A DNA stretch of 64,000 bases. It comes from Burkholderiaceae bacterium. Its GTDB lineage: Bacteria; Pseudomonadota; Gammaproteobacteria; Burkholderiales; Burkholderiaceae_E. This document shows, one piece after another, positions 10,614-20,336 of this stretch; within the stretch, counting starts at the first letter, position 1, and each line of letters starts with the position of its first letter. A program made the position numbers and the translations under genes. The stretch is from NCBI GenBank assembly GCA_023954015.1, contig JAMLIS010000003.1, positions 307,583 to 371,582 on the forward strand. Reading direction: 5' to 3'. The notes beneath the pieces were generated by a model. The model searched no databases, was not told where the DNA came from, and saw only the letters and a program-made list of their open reading frames with translations.

Positions 10614-11794
10614 GCGGTGCACCTTGCGAGGTGCGCGCGGGCGAGCGCGCGCGCCTCTTCGTCGATGGCGAAGATTTCTTCGATCCCGGACCCGGCAGCA
10701 CGGCTGCCCACGGCCTGCAGCACGCCTTCGGTGACGGCCGCGATGTCCGTGAAGCGTATCGCGCGCCCGAGGAAAGCCGCCACCGCGATCTCGTTGGCGG
10801 CGTTCAGCACGCAGGGCGCGGCGCCGCCGGCGGCCAGCGCCTCGCGCGCCAGCTGCAGGCAGGGGAAACGGTGCGCGTCGGGAGCCTCGAACTCGAGCCG
10901 CGCGATCGCGACCAGGTCGAGCGGTGCGACGCCGCTGTCGATGCGCTGCGGATGTGCGAGCGCCTGCGCGATCGGCGTGCGCATGTCGGGGTTGCCCATT
11001 TGCGCGAGCACCGATCCGTCGTCGTATTCGACAAGCGAGTGCACGATGCTCTGCGGATGCACGAGCACGTCGAGGCGCGCCGCCGGAACGCCGAACAGGT
11101 GGAAGGCCTCGATCAGCTCGAGCCCCTTGTTCATCATCGTCGCCGAGTCGACCGAGATCTTGCGACCCATCGACCAGTTCGGATGCGCGCACGCCTGCTC
11201 GGGCGTGACGTCCCGCATCTGCGCGAGCGGCGCGCGGCGAAACGGCCCGCCCGAAGCGGTGAGCACGATGCGGCGAACGCCTTCCGGGCAGCGTCGCGCG
11301 CCGCCGTCGGACGGCAGGCACTGGAAGACCGCGTTGTGCTCGCTGTCGATCGGCAGCACCGTGGCGCCGCCCTCCCGACAGGCACGCAGGAACACTTCTC
11401 CTGCCATCACCAGCGACTCCTTGTTCGCCAGCAGGATTCGCTTGCCGGCGCGCGCAGCGGCGATCGTCGGGGCCAGCCCGGCACCTCCGACGATCGCCGC
11501 CATGACCGTGTCGACTTCCTCGTGCGCAGAGAGTTCGGCGAGCGCGAGCGGCCCTGCCAGCACCTCGGTGTCGAGTCCGGCGGCGGCGATGCGATCGGCC
11601 AGTTCGCGCGCGGCCCGCGGATCGACCAGAGCCGCGTAGCGCGGCGCGAACCGCAGGCACTGCTCGTACAGTTCAGCGGCGCGGCGCTGCGCGCAGAGCG
11701 CGAACACGCGATAGCGATCGGGATGGCGCGCAACGACATGGAGCGTGCTGCGGCCGATCGAACCGGTGGCGCCGAGGATCGTGAGCGTCTGCAT
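10610..11794 (-). CDS. dxr: 1-deoxy-D-xylulose 5-phosphate reductoisomerase
   Basis: The 394-residue protein starts with the NADPH-binding [11 protein letters not shown] (7-17). It carries [12 protein letters not shown] and the metal and substrate segments around [10 protein letters not shown] and TASGGPFR. It converts DXP to methylerythritol phosphate, the committed step of the MEP isoprenoid pathway. That pathway feeds UppS two genes upstream and the hopanoid precursor genes elsewhere in the window. The length is typical. Confidence 0.97.
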   Translation of the reverse strand: MQTLTILGATGSIGRSTLHVVARHPDRYRVFALCAQRRAAELYEQCLRFAPRYAALVDPRAARELADRIAAAGLDTEVLAGPLALAELSAHEEVDTVMAAIVGGAGLAPTIAAARAGKRILLANKESLVMAGEVFLRACREGGATVLPIDSEHNAVFQCLPSDGGARRCPEGVRRIVLTASGGPFRRAPLAQMRDVTPEQACAHPNWSMGRKISVDSATMMNKGLELIEAFHLFGVPAARLDVLVHPQSIVHSLVEYDDGSVLAQMGNPDMRTPIAQALAHPQRIDSGVAPLDLVAIARLEFEAPDAHRFPCLQLAREALAAGGAAPCVLNAANEIAVAAFLGRAIRFTDIAAVTEGVLQAVGSRAAGSGIEEIFAIDEEARALARAHLARCTA

Positions 11795-11803
11795 CGCGCC
11801 GGA

Positions 11804-12625
11804 TTATCCCAGCAGGCGGTGCAGAAGCATGGCCGCGGGCATCACGGGAACGAGCGCGTCGATGCGATCGAGCACGCCGCCGTGGCCGGGCAGCACGGCG
11901 CCGCTGTCCTTCACGCCGGCCTGGCGCTTGAGCAGCGACTCGTGCAGGTCGCCCACGATCGACAACGCCGCGAGCGCGGCGAGCACCACCGCGGCTGCCG
12001 GCGCGCTCCACTCGTCGACCAGGCGTGCCGGCAGCGTCGTCGACAACGACGGCATCGCCGCCGCAGCGAGTCCGAGCGCGACAACGGCGGCCAGGCCGCC
12101 GAACGCGCCTTCGCGGCTCTTGCCCGGGCTGATCGACGGCGCGAGCTTGCGGCGCCCGAACGCGCGCCCGACGAAATACGCAGCGATGTCGGCGACCCAG
12201 ACGATGGCCATCGCGGCGAGCAGCGCCAGCGGACCGATCTCTCGCAGGCCGACCAGCGCGACCCAGCAGGCGAGCAGCCACGCCGCAGCGAGCAACAGCC
12301 CGCCGCCGCGTGCGTCGTGCCTGCGCAGGTGGATCGGACCGAGAACGAGCCACGCCAGCGTCGCCGCCGCACAGACGACGAAGACGAACGAGGCCGGCCA
12401 CCCGGCGGCTTCGCGCCAGCCGAGCAACGCGGCTCCCGAGGCGCCGAGTGCGATGGCGGTCGCGGCCGCAGCGCCCCGGCCGGCGAGCAGCCGCGCCCAT
12501 TCCCAGGAAGCCGCCACCAGGAAGAGCAGCGTGACCGCACCCCAGACCCAGGAATCGAAACGGAAGATCGGCGGCAGCAGGATCGCCAGCAGCACCAGCG
12601 CGGTGGCGACTCGCTTGCCGAGCAT
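11804..12625 (-). CDS. cdsA: Phosphatidate cytidylyltransferase
   Basis: The 273-residue integral membrane protein has seven or eight hydrophobic segments and the C-terminal CDP-diglyceride synthetase signature. That signature contains LLKRQAGVKDSG followed by LPGHGGVLDRID. It makes CDP-diacylglycerol from phosphatidate and CTP for phospholipid synthesis. It lies between uppS and dxr, as in many proteobacteria. Confidence 0.95.
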   Translation of the reverse strand: MLGKRVATALVLLAILLPPIFRFDSWVWGAVTLLFLVAASWEWARLLAGRGAAAATAIALGASGAALLGWREAAGWPASFVFVVCAAATLAWLVLGPIHLRRHDARGGGLLLAAAWLLACWVALVGLREIGPLALLAAMAIVWVADIAAYFVGRAFGRRKLAPSISPGKSREGAFGGLAAVVALGLAAAAMPSLSTTLPARLVDEWSAPAAAVVLAALAALSIVGDLHESLLKRQAGVKDSGAVLPGHGGVLDRIDALVPVMPAAMLLHRLLG

Positions 12626-12656
12626 GGATCAGCGCAACGGGGACGCGTACACGTAC

Positions 12657-13427
12657 TCAGCCCGCTTCGGCGGCAGAGACCTGCTCGCTGGTGCGACCGA
12701 AGCGTCGCTCGCGCCGGCGAAACGATTCGATCGCGCGATCGAGAGCCGCGGCGTCGAAGTCGGGCCAGAACGTGTCGGTGAAGTACAGCTCGGTGTAAGC
12801 CAGCTGCCAGAGCACGAAGTTGCTGATGCGCTGCTCGCCGCCGGTACGCACGAAGAGGTCCGGCTCCGGCGCATACGCGAGCGCGAGATGCGGGGACAGC
12901 GCCTGCTCGCCGATGCGATCGGGGTCGCCGGCCAGTTCGGGCTGTGCGCGCAGCATCGACTGCACGGCCTGCAGGATGTCCCAGCGTCCGCCGTAGTTCG
13001 CGGCGATCGTGAGCATCAGGCGACGATTGGACGCGGTGTGCGCTTCGGCCTGCGTGATCAGCTGGCGCAGTCGCGGCTCGAAAGCCGAGAGATCGCCGAT
13101 GACGCGCAGCCGGATGCCGTTGGCGCGCAGTTGCGCGACCTCGCGCTCGAGCGCGGTGATGAACAGCCGCATCAGCAGCGACACCTCGTCGGCCGGCCGG
13201 CGCCAGTTCTCCGAGCTGAATGCGAACAGCGTCAGGTACTCCACGCCGCGGCGCGCGCAGGCCTCGACGGTGGCGCGTACCGCCTCGACGCCTTTCGCGT
13301 GGCCGGCCCCGCGAGGCAGGCGGCGCTGGGTGGCCCAGCGCCCGTTGCCGTCCATGATGATCGCGACGTGCCGCGGAACGTCACGCGGACGCGGAAGGGT
13401 GATCGTGGTGCTCGATACGGGATTCAT
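12657..13427 (-). CDS. uppS: Undecaprenyl diphosphate synthase
   Basis: The 256-residue cis-prenyltransferase has [10 protein letters not shown] with the catalytic Asp26, then [11 protein letters not shown] and the C-terminal [18 protein letters not shown] motif. It extends farnesyl diphosphate to the C55 lipid carrier used for peptidoglycan and O-antigen. The ATG at 13427 follows the frr stop by 27 bases. The C-terminal tail after RRRERRFG is slightly extended and not conserved. Confidence 0.96.
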   Translation of the reverse strand: MNPVSSTTITLPRPRDVPRHVAIIMDGNGRWATQRRLPRGAGHAKGVEAVRATVEACARRGVEYLTLFAFSSENWRRPADEVSLLMRLFITALEREVAQLRANGIRLRVIGDLSAFEPRLRQLITQAEAHTASNRRLMLTIAANYGGRWDILQAVQSMLRAQPELAGDPDRIGEQALSPHLALAYAPEPDLFVRTGGEQRISNFVLWQLAYTELYFTDTFWPDFDAAALDRAIESFRRRERRFGRTSEQVSAAEAG

Positions 13428-13454
13428 CGAAGCGGGGATGTTGCAGGCGACGGA

Positions 13455-14015
13455 TCACACCGTCATGATCTCGCGCTCCTTGACGTCGAGAATCTGGTCG
13501 ATCTCGACGACGAAGCGGTCGGTGAGCTTCTGGACCTCGTCGACGGCGCGTCGCTCGTCGTCCTCGGAGATCTCCTTGTCCTTGACGAGCTTCTTCAGGT
13601 GCTCGTTGGCGTCGCGGCGCAGGTTGCGCACGGCGACCTTCGCCTGCTCGCCTTCGTGCCGGACCACCTTCGTGAGTTCGCGCCGGCGCTCCTCGGACAA
13701 CGGCGGCATCGGCACGCGGATGAGGTCGCCGCTGGTGGACGGGTTCAGCCCGAGGTCGGATTCGCGGATCGCCTTGTCGACGACCTGGACCATCTTCTTC
13801 TCCCACGGCTGCACGCCCAGCGTGCGCGCGTCCTGCACGGTGACGTTGGCGACCTGGCCGATCGGCACCGAGGTGCCGTAGTAGTCGACGTGGATGTGGT
13901 CGAGCAGCCCAGCGTGCGCGCGGCCGGTGCGCACCTTGGCAAGACTGGTGCGCAGCGCGTCGATCGACTTCTGCATCTTCTGCTCGGTCGACTGTCGGAT
14001 GTCCGCAATGCTCAT
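13455..14015 (-). CDS. frr: Ribosome recycling factor
   Basis: The 186-residue protein matches RRF throughout: [18 protein letters not shown] near the N-terminus, then [10 protein letters not shown] and RREL. RRF works with EF-G to split post-termination ribosomes. An in-frame ATG five codons earlier exists, but GGAGG lies 5 bases before the ATG at 14015 and the protein then starts MSIADIR as expected, so that start is chosen. Confidence 0.97.
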   Translation of the reverse strand: MSIADIRQSTEQKMQKSIDALRTSLAKVRTGRAHAGLLDHIHVDYYGTSVPIGQVANVTVQDARTLGVQPWEKKMVQVVDKAIRESDLGLNPSTSGDLIRVPMPPLSEERRRELTKVVRHEGEQAKVAVRNLRRDANEHLKKLVKDKEISEDDERRAVDEVQKLTDRFVVEIDQILDVKEREIMTV

Positions 14016-14081
14016 GATGCCTCCGCGCAACGGCGCGCGCCGGTCGCTTCCGCCAGGCAGCGGCGCACGGCGCGCAGGGAT

Positions 14082-14867
14082 TCACACATGGACCAGCGTG
14101 CCTTCGTCGTCGCTGCACAGCGCGCGCAGCAGCGCGCCTTCGCCGAGGATCGAGAAGACCTTGATCGGCAGCTTGCGATCGCGGCACAGCGCGAAAGCGG
14201 TGGCGTCCATGACCTTCAGGTGCCGCGCGATCGCCTCGTCGAAGCTGATGCGGGTGAATCGCTGCGCCGAGGGGTCGAGCATGGGGTCGGCGCTGTAGAC
14301 GCCGTCGACCTTGGTGGCCTTGAGCACCACCTCGACCCCCATTTCGGCGCCGCGCAGGGCGGCGGCGGTGTCGGTGGTGAAGAAGGGATTCCCGGTTCCG
14401 GCCGCGAAGATGACTACCTTGCCTTCCTCCAGGTAGCGCAGCGCCTTCGGCCGGATGTAGGACTCGACGACCTGCTCGATCTTCAGCGCGGACTGTACGC
14501 GCGCGACCACGCCGTGCTGGCGCAGCGCGTCCTGCAGCGCGAGAGAGTTCATCACGGTGGCGAGCATGCCCATGTAGTCGGCGGTGGCGCGATCCATCCC
14601 GGCCGCGCCACCGGCGACGCCGCGAAAGATGTTTCCCCCGCCGATCACGATGGCGAGCTCGACCCCCCACGCCACCACCGAGGCGATCTCGCCGACCATG
14701 CGCTGCAGCGTCTCGGCGTTGATGCCGTACGCGTCGTGGCCCATCAACGACTCGCCGGAGAGTTTCAGCAGCACCCGGCGATAGCGCAGCTGCGCAGTCG
14801 GCCCGGCGGTTGCCCGCGCCAGGGCGGGCGCGACGGCGGAAGCGGCCGGGCTGTCGTTCGAGTTCAC
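14082..14867 (-). CDS. pyrH: UMP kinase
   Basis: The 261-residue amino acid kinase-fold protein phosphorylates UMP to UDP in pyrimidine synthesis. It shows [31 protein letters not shown] and [15 protein letters not shown]. The start is a GTG at 14867 with a strong AGGAGG site 4 bases before it. This leaves a non-conserved Ala/Ser/Pro-rich N-terminal extension of about 25 residues before the core, which begins at [13 protein letters not shown]. Confidence 0.96.
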   Translation of the reverse strand: MNSNDSPAASAVAPALARATAGPTAQLRYRRVLLKLSGESLMGHDAYGINAETLQRMVGEIASVVAWGVELAIVIGGGNIFRGVAGGAAGMDRATADYMGMLATVMNSLALQDALRQHGVVARVQSALKIEQVVESYIRPKALRYLEEGKVVIFAAGTGNPFFTTDTAAALRGAEMGVEVVLKATKVDGVYSADPMLDPSAQRFTRISFDEAIARHLKVMDATAFALCRDRKLPIKVFSILGEGALLRALCSDDEGTLVHV

Positions 14868-14950
14868 GAACCCTCCTGATGCGCTGCGGTCACGCCACGA
14901 GCGGGGCTTCGGAACGAAGCACCGGCCGCGTCGTGCGCGGCGGTCCGCTG

Positions 14951-14995
14951 GCGGGCGGCGCCCGGCAAAGCGGGTCGACGCCGCCCGCGATTATG
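14951..14995 (-). promoter_or_regulatory. Long hairpin and possible -10 box between tsf and pyrH
   Basis: A 10-base perfect inverted repeat (GCGGGCGGCG at 14951-14960 with its complement at 14979-14988) encloses a further CCCG/CGGG stem. Together they make a very stable hairpin in the 181-base gap. On the minus strand a CATAAT hexamer (14995-14990) immediately precedes it. There is no following T-run, so it is not a classical intrinsic terminator. It may separate rpsB-tsf expression from the downstream genes or protect the tsf 3' end. Confidence 0.4.
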
Positions 14996-15048
14996 GGGCT
15001 TTTCCGGGACGAAAGGCGTCGCGCCGGACGACTCGGCGCCGCCTTCGA

Positions 15049-15969
15049 TCACCGTCCGGCGGCGGCGGCCGCCTGGGCGGCGACTTCCGCGGCGAAATCG
15101 GACTGCTTGCGTTCGATGCCCTCGCCCACCACGAACAGCGCGAACTGCGCGACCTGCGCGCCGCGCGCCTTCAGCAGCTGTTCGACGGTCTGCTTGTCGT
15201 CCTTGACGAAGGGCTGACCGAGCAGCGTCACCTCCTTCAGGTACTTCTGCACCGCGCCTTCGACCATTTTCGCGACGATCTCGGGCGTCTTGCCCGGCTT
15301 TCCGTCGGCCTTCGCCTTCGCCTGTTCCTCGTCGGCCTTCTGCTGCGCGATCGAGCGCTCGCGCTCGACGTCGGCCGCCGGAACCCCGTCGCGCGCAAGC
15401 GCCTTCGGCTTGCTGGCCGCGATGTGCATCGCGATGTCGCGCGCCAGTGCGTCGTCGCCACCGACCAGGTCGACGAGCACGCCGATCTTCGAGCCGCCGT
15501 GCACGTAGGAGGCGAGCCGCCCCCGGGCCTGCAGGCGCACGAAGCGGCGCACGCCGATGTTCTCGCCGATGCGCCCGACCAGCGCCGTGCGCACCTGTTC
15601 GACGGTCCCCCCGTCGATCGGCAGGCGGGCGAGCGCCTCGACGTCGGCCGGGGCCTGCGTACCGACACGTTCGGCGAGCGTGCGTGCGAAGGCGAGGAAG
15701 TCGTCGTTCTTCGCGACGAAGTCGGTTTCGCTGTTCACCTCGACGAGCGAACCCAGCTTCGCGTCGTCGGCGACCCACAGCGCGACGACGCCTTCGGCGG
15801 CCACGCGCGCGGCGGCCTTGCTCGCCTTGTTGCCCAGCTTCACCCGAAGGATTTCCTCGGCGCGACCGATGTCGCCGGCGGCCTCGGCGAGCGCCTTCTT
15901 GCACTCCATCATCGGCGCGTCGGTCTTTTCGCGCAGTTCCTTCACCATGCTCGCGGTGATCGCGGTCAT
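15049..15969 (-). CDS. tsf: Elongation factor Ts
   Basis: The 306-residue protein begins with a UBA-like helical domain containing [16 protein letters not shown]. It has the conserved TDFVAKN (82-88) that contacts EF-Tu, then the paired core domains and a C-terminal module. EF-Ts regenerates EF-Tu-GTP. AAGGAG lies 8 bases before the ATG at 15969. It is cotranscribed with rpsB, 28 bases away. The C-terminus ends in an Ala-rich run. Confidence 0.97.
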   Translation of the reverse strand: MTAITASMVKELREKTDAPMMECKKALAEAAGDIGRAEEILRVKLGNKASKAAARVAAEGVVALWVADDAKLGSLVEVNSETDFVAKNDDFLAFARTLAERVGTQAPADVEALARLPIDGGTVEQVRTALVGRIGENIGVRRFVRLQARGRLASYVHGGSKIGVLVDLVGGDDALARDIAMHIAASKPKALARDGVPAADVERERSIAQQKADEEQAKAKADGKPGKTPEIVAKMVEGAVQKYLKEVTLLGQPFVKDDKQTVEQLLKARGAQVAQFALFVVGEGIERKQSDFAAEVAAQAAAAAGR

Positions 15970-15997
15970 CCTACGACTCCTTGCTTCGCTGCCTGCT

Positions 15998-16744
15998 TCA
16001 CTCTTCGCCTTCGACCTCGACGAACTCCTCCTCGTCGTCGGCGCTCTTGGCGATTTCCTGGAGCGCCGCCGCACGGCCCTCGAGGATCGCGTCGGCCGCG
16101 CCGCGCGCGTACAGGCGAATCGCCTTGCCCGAGTCGTCGTTGCCCGGGATGACGTGGTCGATGCCGATCGGCGAGTGGTTGCTGTCGACGACCGCCACGA
16201 TCGGGATTCCCAGCTTGTTCGCCTCGGTGACGGCGATGCGGTGGAAGCCCACGTCGATGACGAACATCGCGTCGGGCAGCGCACCCATTTCCTTGATGCC
16301 GCCGAGGCTCTTCTTCAGCTTGTCGAGCTCGCGCTGGAACAGCAGCGACTCCTTCTTCGACATGCGCTCGATGCCGCCCTCGGAGACCGTCGTCTCCATG
16401 TCCTTCAGGCGCTTGATCGACGTCTTGACGGTCTTGAAGTTCGTGAGCATGCCGCCGAGCCAGCGCTGGTCGACGTACGGCATGCCCGCACGCTGCGCTT
16501 CCTCGGCGAGGATTTCGCGGGCCTGGCGCTTCGTGCCGACGAACAGCACGGTGCCGCGATTGGCGGCGAGCTGGCGCAGGTACTTCATCGCCTCGTCGTA
16601 CTGCGCGAGCGACTTCTCCAGGTTGAAGATATGGATGCGGTTGCGGTGCCCGTAGAGAAAGGGCGCCATTCGGGGATTCCAGAACCGCGTCTGGTGGCCG
16701 AAGTGGACTCCGGCCTCGAGCATTTGCCGCATGGATACGGGCAT
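15998..16744 (-). CDS. rpsB: 30S ribosomal protein S2
   Basis: The 248-residue protein starts [18 protein letters not shown], the near-invariant S2 N-terminus, and includes [12 protein letters not shown] and [11 protein letters not shown]. The ATG at 16744 is chosen because it gives exactly that start. The C-terminal tail is acidic ([13 protein letters not shown]). S2 is a late-assembling small-subunit protein and the first gene of the long minus-strand operon. In E. coli S2 represses its own rpsB-tsf mRNA through the leader; a leader of about 160 bases is possible here. Confidence 0.98.
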   Translation of the reverse strand: MPVSMRQMLEAGVHFGHQTRFWNPRMAPFLYGHRNRIHIFNLEKSLAQYDEAMKYLRQLAANRGTVLFVGTKRQAREILAEEAQRAGMPYVDQRWLGGMLTNFKTVKTSIKRLKDMETTVSEGGIERMSKKESLLFQRELDKLKKSLGGIKEMGALPDAMFVIDVGFHRIAVTEANKLGIPIVAVVDSNHSPIGIDHVIPGNDDSGKAIRLYARGAADAILEGRAAALQEIAKSADDEEEFVEVEGEE

Positions 16745-16910
16745 GACAGACTCCGAAAGGGTTGGGTCCGACGCATCGCCGTTGACCGGCGGCAGGACCG
16801 AACCCGGTCCGCCTCGGCACCCTCGATCGACGATGCGCGCGATTTGCCGCGGGGTGGCTTCCCGCGGCGCCATGGCCGGTGCACACCCCGCATGCGGCCG
16901 TAGCGAAGCC

Positions 16911-16916
16911 TATAAT
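16911..16916 (+). promoter_or_regulatory. -10 box (TATAAT) of map, six bases before its ATG
   Basis: A perfect TATAAT ends at 16916 and the map ATG begins at 16923. With usual spacing transcription would start at or next to the ATG, giving a leaderless mRNA. No Shine-Dalgarno is present between them and no good -35 box is seen. Confidence 0.6.
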
Positions 16917-16920
16917 TCTA
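16915..16920 (-). promoter_or_regulatory. Candidate -10 box (TAGAAT) for the rpsB operon
   Basis: The minus strand reads TAGAAT, overlapping the map TATAAT by two bases. Transcription from it would give rpsB a leader of about 160 bases. No -35 consensus is visible, so support rests on the hexamer and its location in the divergent gap. Confidence 0.4.
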
Positions 16921-16922
16921 GC

Positions 16923-17732
16923 ATGGCAGTGATACTGAAGTCCGCTGCGCAAATCGAGGCAATGCGCATCGCGGGCCGGCTCGCCGGCGAAGTCCTCGAC
17001 TACATCGCTCCCTTCGTCGAGGTCGGCGTCACCACCGGCGAACTCGACCGGTTATGCCATCGCTACATGACCGACGTACAGGGAACGGTGCCGGCACCCT
17101 TGAACTACGCGCCTCCCGGCTACACGCCGTACCCGAAGGCGGTCTGCACCTCGGTGAACCACCAGGTCTGCCACGGCATCCCGGGCGAGCGGGTGCTGAA
17201 GAACGGCGACATCCTGAACATCGACGTCACGGTGATCAAGGACGGTTACCACGGCGACACCAGCCGCATGTTCTTCGTCGGCGAGCCGTCGGTCGCAGCG
17301 CGGCGACTGTGTCGCGTGACCTTCGAATGCATGTGGATCGGCATCGACCGGGTGCGCCCCGGAGCGGCGCTGGGCGACATCGGCCACGCGATCCAGCGGC
17401 ACGCCGAAGCGAGCGGGTACTCGGTGGTGCGCGAATTCTGCGGGCACGGCATCGGCGAGCGATTCCACGAGGAGCCGCAGGTGCTGCACTACGGCCGCCC
17501 CGGCGCCGGCGAGACGCTGCGCCCGGGCATGATCTTCACGATCGAGCCGATGATCAACGCCGGCCGCCGCGAGGTGCGCGAGCTGGCCGACGGCTGGACC
17601 ATCGTCACCAAGGACCACAGCCTGTCGGCGCAGTGGGAGCACATGGTGCTCGTCACCGACTCCGGACACGAGGTCCTCACGATGTCCGCGGGCGCCCCGC
17701 CCCGCCCCGAGCCCCTGCCGACGGCCGCGTGA
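16923..17732 (+). CDS. map: Methionine aminopeptidase type I
   Basis: The 269-residue protein has all five metal ligands of the pita-bread fold: Asp101, Asp112, His175 (in CGHGIG), Glu208 (in TIEPM) and Glu239 (in WEHM), with His84 in CHGIP. It removes the initiator Met from nascent proteins. It is divergent from rpsB and followed by glnD, as usual in Burkholderiales. The start is fixed by the conserved MAVILKSAAQIEAMR N-terminus. Confidence 0.97.
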   Translation: MAVILKSAAQIEAMRIAGRLAGEVLDYIAPFVEVGVTTGELDRLCHRYMTDVQGTVPAPLNYAPPGYTPYPKAVCTSVNHQVCHGIPGERVLKNGDILNIDVTVIKDGYHGDTSRMFFVGEPSVAARRLCRVTFECMWIGIDRVRPGAALGDIGHAIQRHAEASGYSVVREFCGHGIGERFHEEPQVLHYGRPGAGETLRPGMIFTIEPMINAGRREVRELADGWTIVTKDHSLSAQWEHMVLVTDSGHEVLTMSAGAPPRPEPLPTAA

Positions 17733-17749
17733 ATCCCGAGGCGTCCGCC

Positions 17750-20329
17750 ATGCGCACGCCGCGCAGGTCGCCCGCGCTGCGCGCGCCCGAGGCCATCCGC
17801 GCGGCCTACCGCGACGCGCGAGAGCAGGCGATAGCGCGCTTTCGCGCCCACCCCGATCCCGACGCGCTCACGCGCGCACTCACGGCGGCTACCGACCGGG
17901 CGCTGCGCGCGCTCTGGCGGATGCACGCCTGTGCGTCGCAGGCGTCGCTGGTCGCCGTCGGCGGTTTCGGCCGGCGCGAACAGTTCCCGCATTCGGACGT
18001 GGACCTCATGGTCCTCACCGAGGGCCGGCTCGAAGCGGCCCAGGCACGGGGAATCGAGGCCTTCATCGGCGCGTGCTGGGACTGCGGCCTGCCGATCGGC
18101 CACAGCGTGCGCAGCGTCGACGACTGCGTCGCCGAGGCGCTCGCCGACGTGACGGTGCAGACGAGCCTGCTCGAGCTGCGCTGGCTGGCGGGGAGCCGCC
18201 AGCGTTGTTCGGAGGCGCTCGACCGGCTGGGCACGATCCTCGATCCGCGTGCCTTCTTCTCCGCCAAGCTCGTCGAAATGCGCCAGCGGCACGCGAAGTA
18301 CGACGATACGCCGTACAGCCTCGAACCGAACACGAAAGAGAGCCCGGGGGGACTGCGCGACCTGCAGGTGCTCGTCTGGATCGCGCGCGCCGCGCGGCTG
18401 GGCACTCGATGGCGCGAGCTGGCCGCGCAGGGCCTGATCACCGATCGCGAGGCGGCGCAGCTGCGACGCAACGAGCGACGCCTGAAGCGCATTCGCGCCA
18501 CGCTGCACATCGTGGCCGACCGACACGAAGATCGGCTCGTGTTCGACCTGCAGGCGCAGGTGGCGCATTCGCTCGGCATCGGCGGCGACGACGCACGCCG
18601 GGCCTCCGAGGAGCTGATGCAGCACTACTACTGGGCGGCCAAGGCGGTCGTGCAGTTGAACACGATCGTGCTGCAGAACCTGCGCACGGCGCTCTTCCCG
18701 CAACACGACGCGCGGGGCGAGCCGATCGACGCATTGTTCCGCAACGTGCACGGGCTGCTCGACGCGAACGACCCCCGGTGCTTCGAGCGCCAGCCTTCGT
18801 CGATCCTGCAGGCGTTCCGCACGATGCAGGCGCACCCCGAACTGAGCGGAATCGCCACGCCGACGCTGCGCGCACTGTGGAACGCGCGCACGCGCATCGA
18901 CTCCGCGTTCCGGCGGGACCCGGCGAACCGGGCGCTGTTCCTGCAGATCCTGCAGGCGCCGCGCGGCATCACGCACGAGCTGCGGCGGATGAACCAGTGG
19001 TCGATCCTCGGACACTACCTGCCGCCGTTCCGACGCATCGTCGGACGCATGCAGCACGACCTGTTCCACGTCTACACGGTCGACCAGCACATCCTGATGG
19101 TCGTGCGCAACCTGCGCCGCTTCACGATGCCCGAGCACGCGCACGAATACCCGCTGTGCAGCGAGCTGATGGCCGGTTTCGCCCGGCCGTGGCTGCTGTA
19201 CGTGGCCGCGCTCTTCCACGACATCGCGAAGGGGCGAGGCGGCGACCATTCCACGCTCGGGCGCATCGATGCGCGGCGTTTCTGCCGCGACCACGGTCTT
19301 GCCGACGAGGACCGCGAGCTCGTCGAATTCCTCGTGCTGCATCACCTGACCTTGTCGTCGGTCGCGCAGAAGCAGGATCCGGGCGATCCCGCAGTGGTGG
19401 CGCGCTTCGCCGCGCTGGTCGGCACCGAAGAACGGCTGGTGGCGCTCTACCTGCTCACGGTGGCGGACATCCGCGGCACGAGCCCGAAGGTGTGGAACGC
19501 GTGGAAAGGCAAGCTCCTCGAGGACCTCTTCTTCGCCGCGCGGCACGCACTGCAGGGCCACGCGCCGTCGACGCGCACGCGCGTCGAGGCGGTGCGCCGC
19601 GACGCCGCTCACCTGCTGTCGCTCTACGGACTCGCGCAGCCGAGCTACGCGCGCTTCTGGCAGCAGCTCGACGTTCCCTACTTCCTGCGCCACGAAGCCC
19701 AGGACGTCGCCTGGCACGTGCGCGCGCTGCACGCGCACGTCGACACGCGCGTGCCGATCGTGCGCTCGCGACTGTCGCCGATCGGCGAGGGCTTCGAGCT
19801 CGTCGTGTACCTGCCGGACCAGCCGGACCTGTTCGCGCGCATCTGCGGCTATTTCGACAGTCGCCGGCTGTCGGTGCTCGAGGCTCGCATCCAGACGACG
19901 CGCCACGGCTATGCGCTCGACACCTTCGTGCTGGTCGCTCCCGGCGGCGTCGCGCATAGCGGCGAAGCGCTACGCAAGGTGCAGGAAGAGCTGGCCCGAC
20001 GGCTCGCGGAACGCGCCGAACTCGCCGAGCCGGTCGAGGGGCGCAGCTCACGCCGCTCGCGACATTTCCCGATCGAGCCGTCGCTCGAACTGCAGGCAGA
20101 CGAGCGCGGGCAACGCTACCTGCTGTCGATCGTCGCCAACGACCGCACCGGCCTGCTCTACCGGATCGCGCGCGTGCTCGCGCGCCATCGGATCAACGTG
20201 CAGACCGCACGCATCACCACGCTCGGCGAGCGCGTCGAGGACGTGTTCCTGATCGACGGCGAAACGCTCGAACGCCCGCGCGAATCGCGGCAGTTCCAGA
20301 CGGAGCTGCTGCAGGCGTTGCGCGCATGA
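17750..20329 (+). CDS. glnD: Bifunctional uridylyltransferase/uridylyl-removing enzyme GlnD
   Basis: The 859-residue nitrogen sensor uridylylates and deuridylylates the PII protein according to glutamine level. The nucleotidyltransferase motif GGFGRREQFPHSDVDL (71-86) is followed by a GlnD adaptor region. An HD phosphohydrolase domain with FHDIAKGRGGDHS sits near residue 490, and two C-terminal ACT domains bind glutamine (one starts near VVYLPDQPDLFARI, one near LSIVANDRTGLLYRI). A GTG at 17729 overlapping the map stop (GTGA) is an alternative start. The ATG at 17750, with GAGG before it, is preferred. Confidence 0.95.
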   Translation: MRTPRRSPALRAPEAIRAAYRDAREQAIARFRAHPDPDALTRALTAATDRALRALWRMHACASQASLVAVGGFGRREQFPHSDVDLMVLTEGRLEAAQARGIEAFIGACWDCGLPIGHSVRSVDDCVAEALADVTVQTSLLELRWLAGSRQRCSEALDRLGTILDPRAFFSAKLVEMRQRHAKYDDTPYSLEPNTKESPGGLRDLQVLVWIARAARLGTRWRELAAQGLITDREAAQLRRNERRLKRIRATLHIVADRHEDRLVFDLQAQVAHSLGIGGDDARRASEELMQHYYWAAKAVVQLNTIVLQNLRTALFPQHDARGEPIDALFRNVHGLLDANDPRCFERQPSSILQAFRTMQAHPELSGIATPTLRALWNARTRIDSAFRRDPANRALFLQILQAPRGITHELRRMNQWSILGHYLPPFRRIVGRMQHDLFHVYTVDQHILMVVRNLRRFTMPEHAHEYPLCSELMAGFARPWLLYVAALFHDIAKGRGGDHSTLGRIDARRFCRDHGLADEDRELVEFLVLHHLTLSSVAQKQDPGDPAVVARFAALVGTEERLVALYLLTVADIRGTSPKVWNAWKGKLLEDLFFAARHALQGHAPSTRTRVEAVRRDAAHLLSLYGLAQPSYARFWQQLDVPYFLRHEAQDVAWHVRALHAHVDTRVPIVRSRLSPIGEGFELVVYLPDQPDLFARICGYFDSRRLSVLEARIQTTRHGYALDTFVLVAPGGVAHSGEALRKVQEELARRLAERAELAEPVEGRSSRRSRHFPIEPSLELQADERGQRYLLSIVANDRTGLLYRIARVLARHRINVQTARITTLGERVEDVFLIDGETLERPRESRQFQTELLQALRA

Positions 20330-20336
20330 GGCGGCG

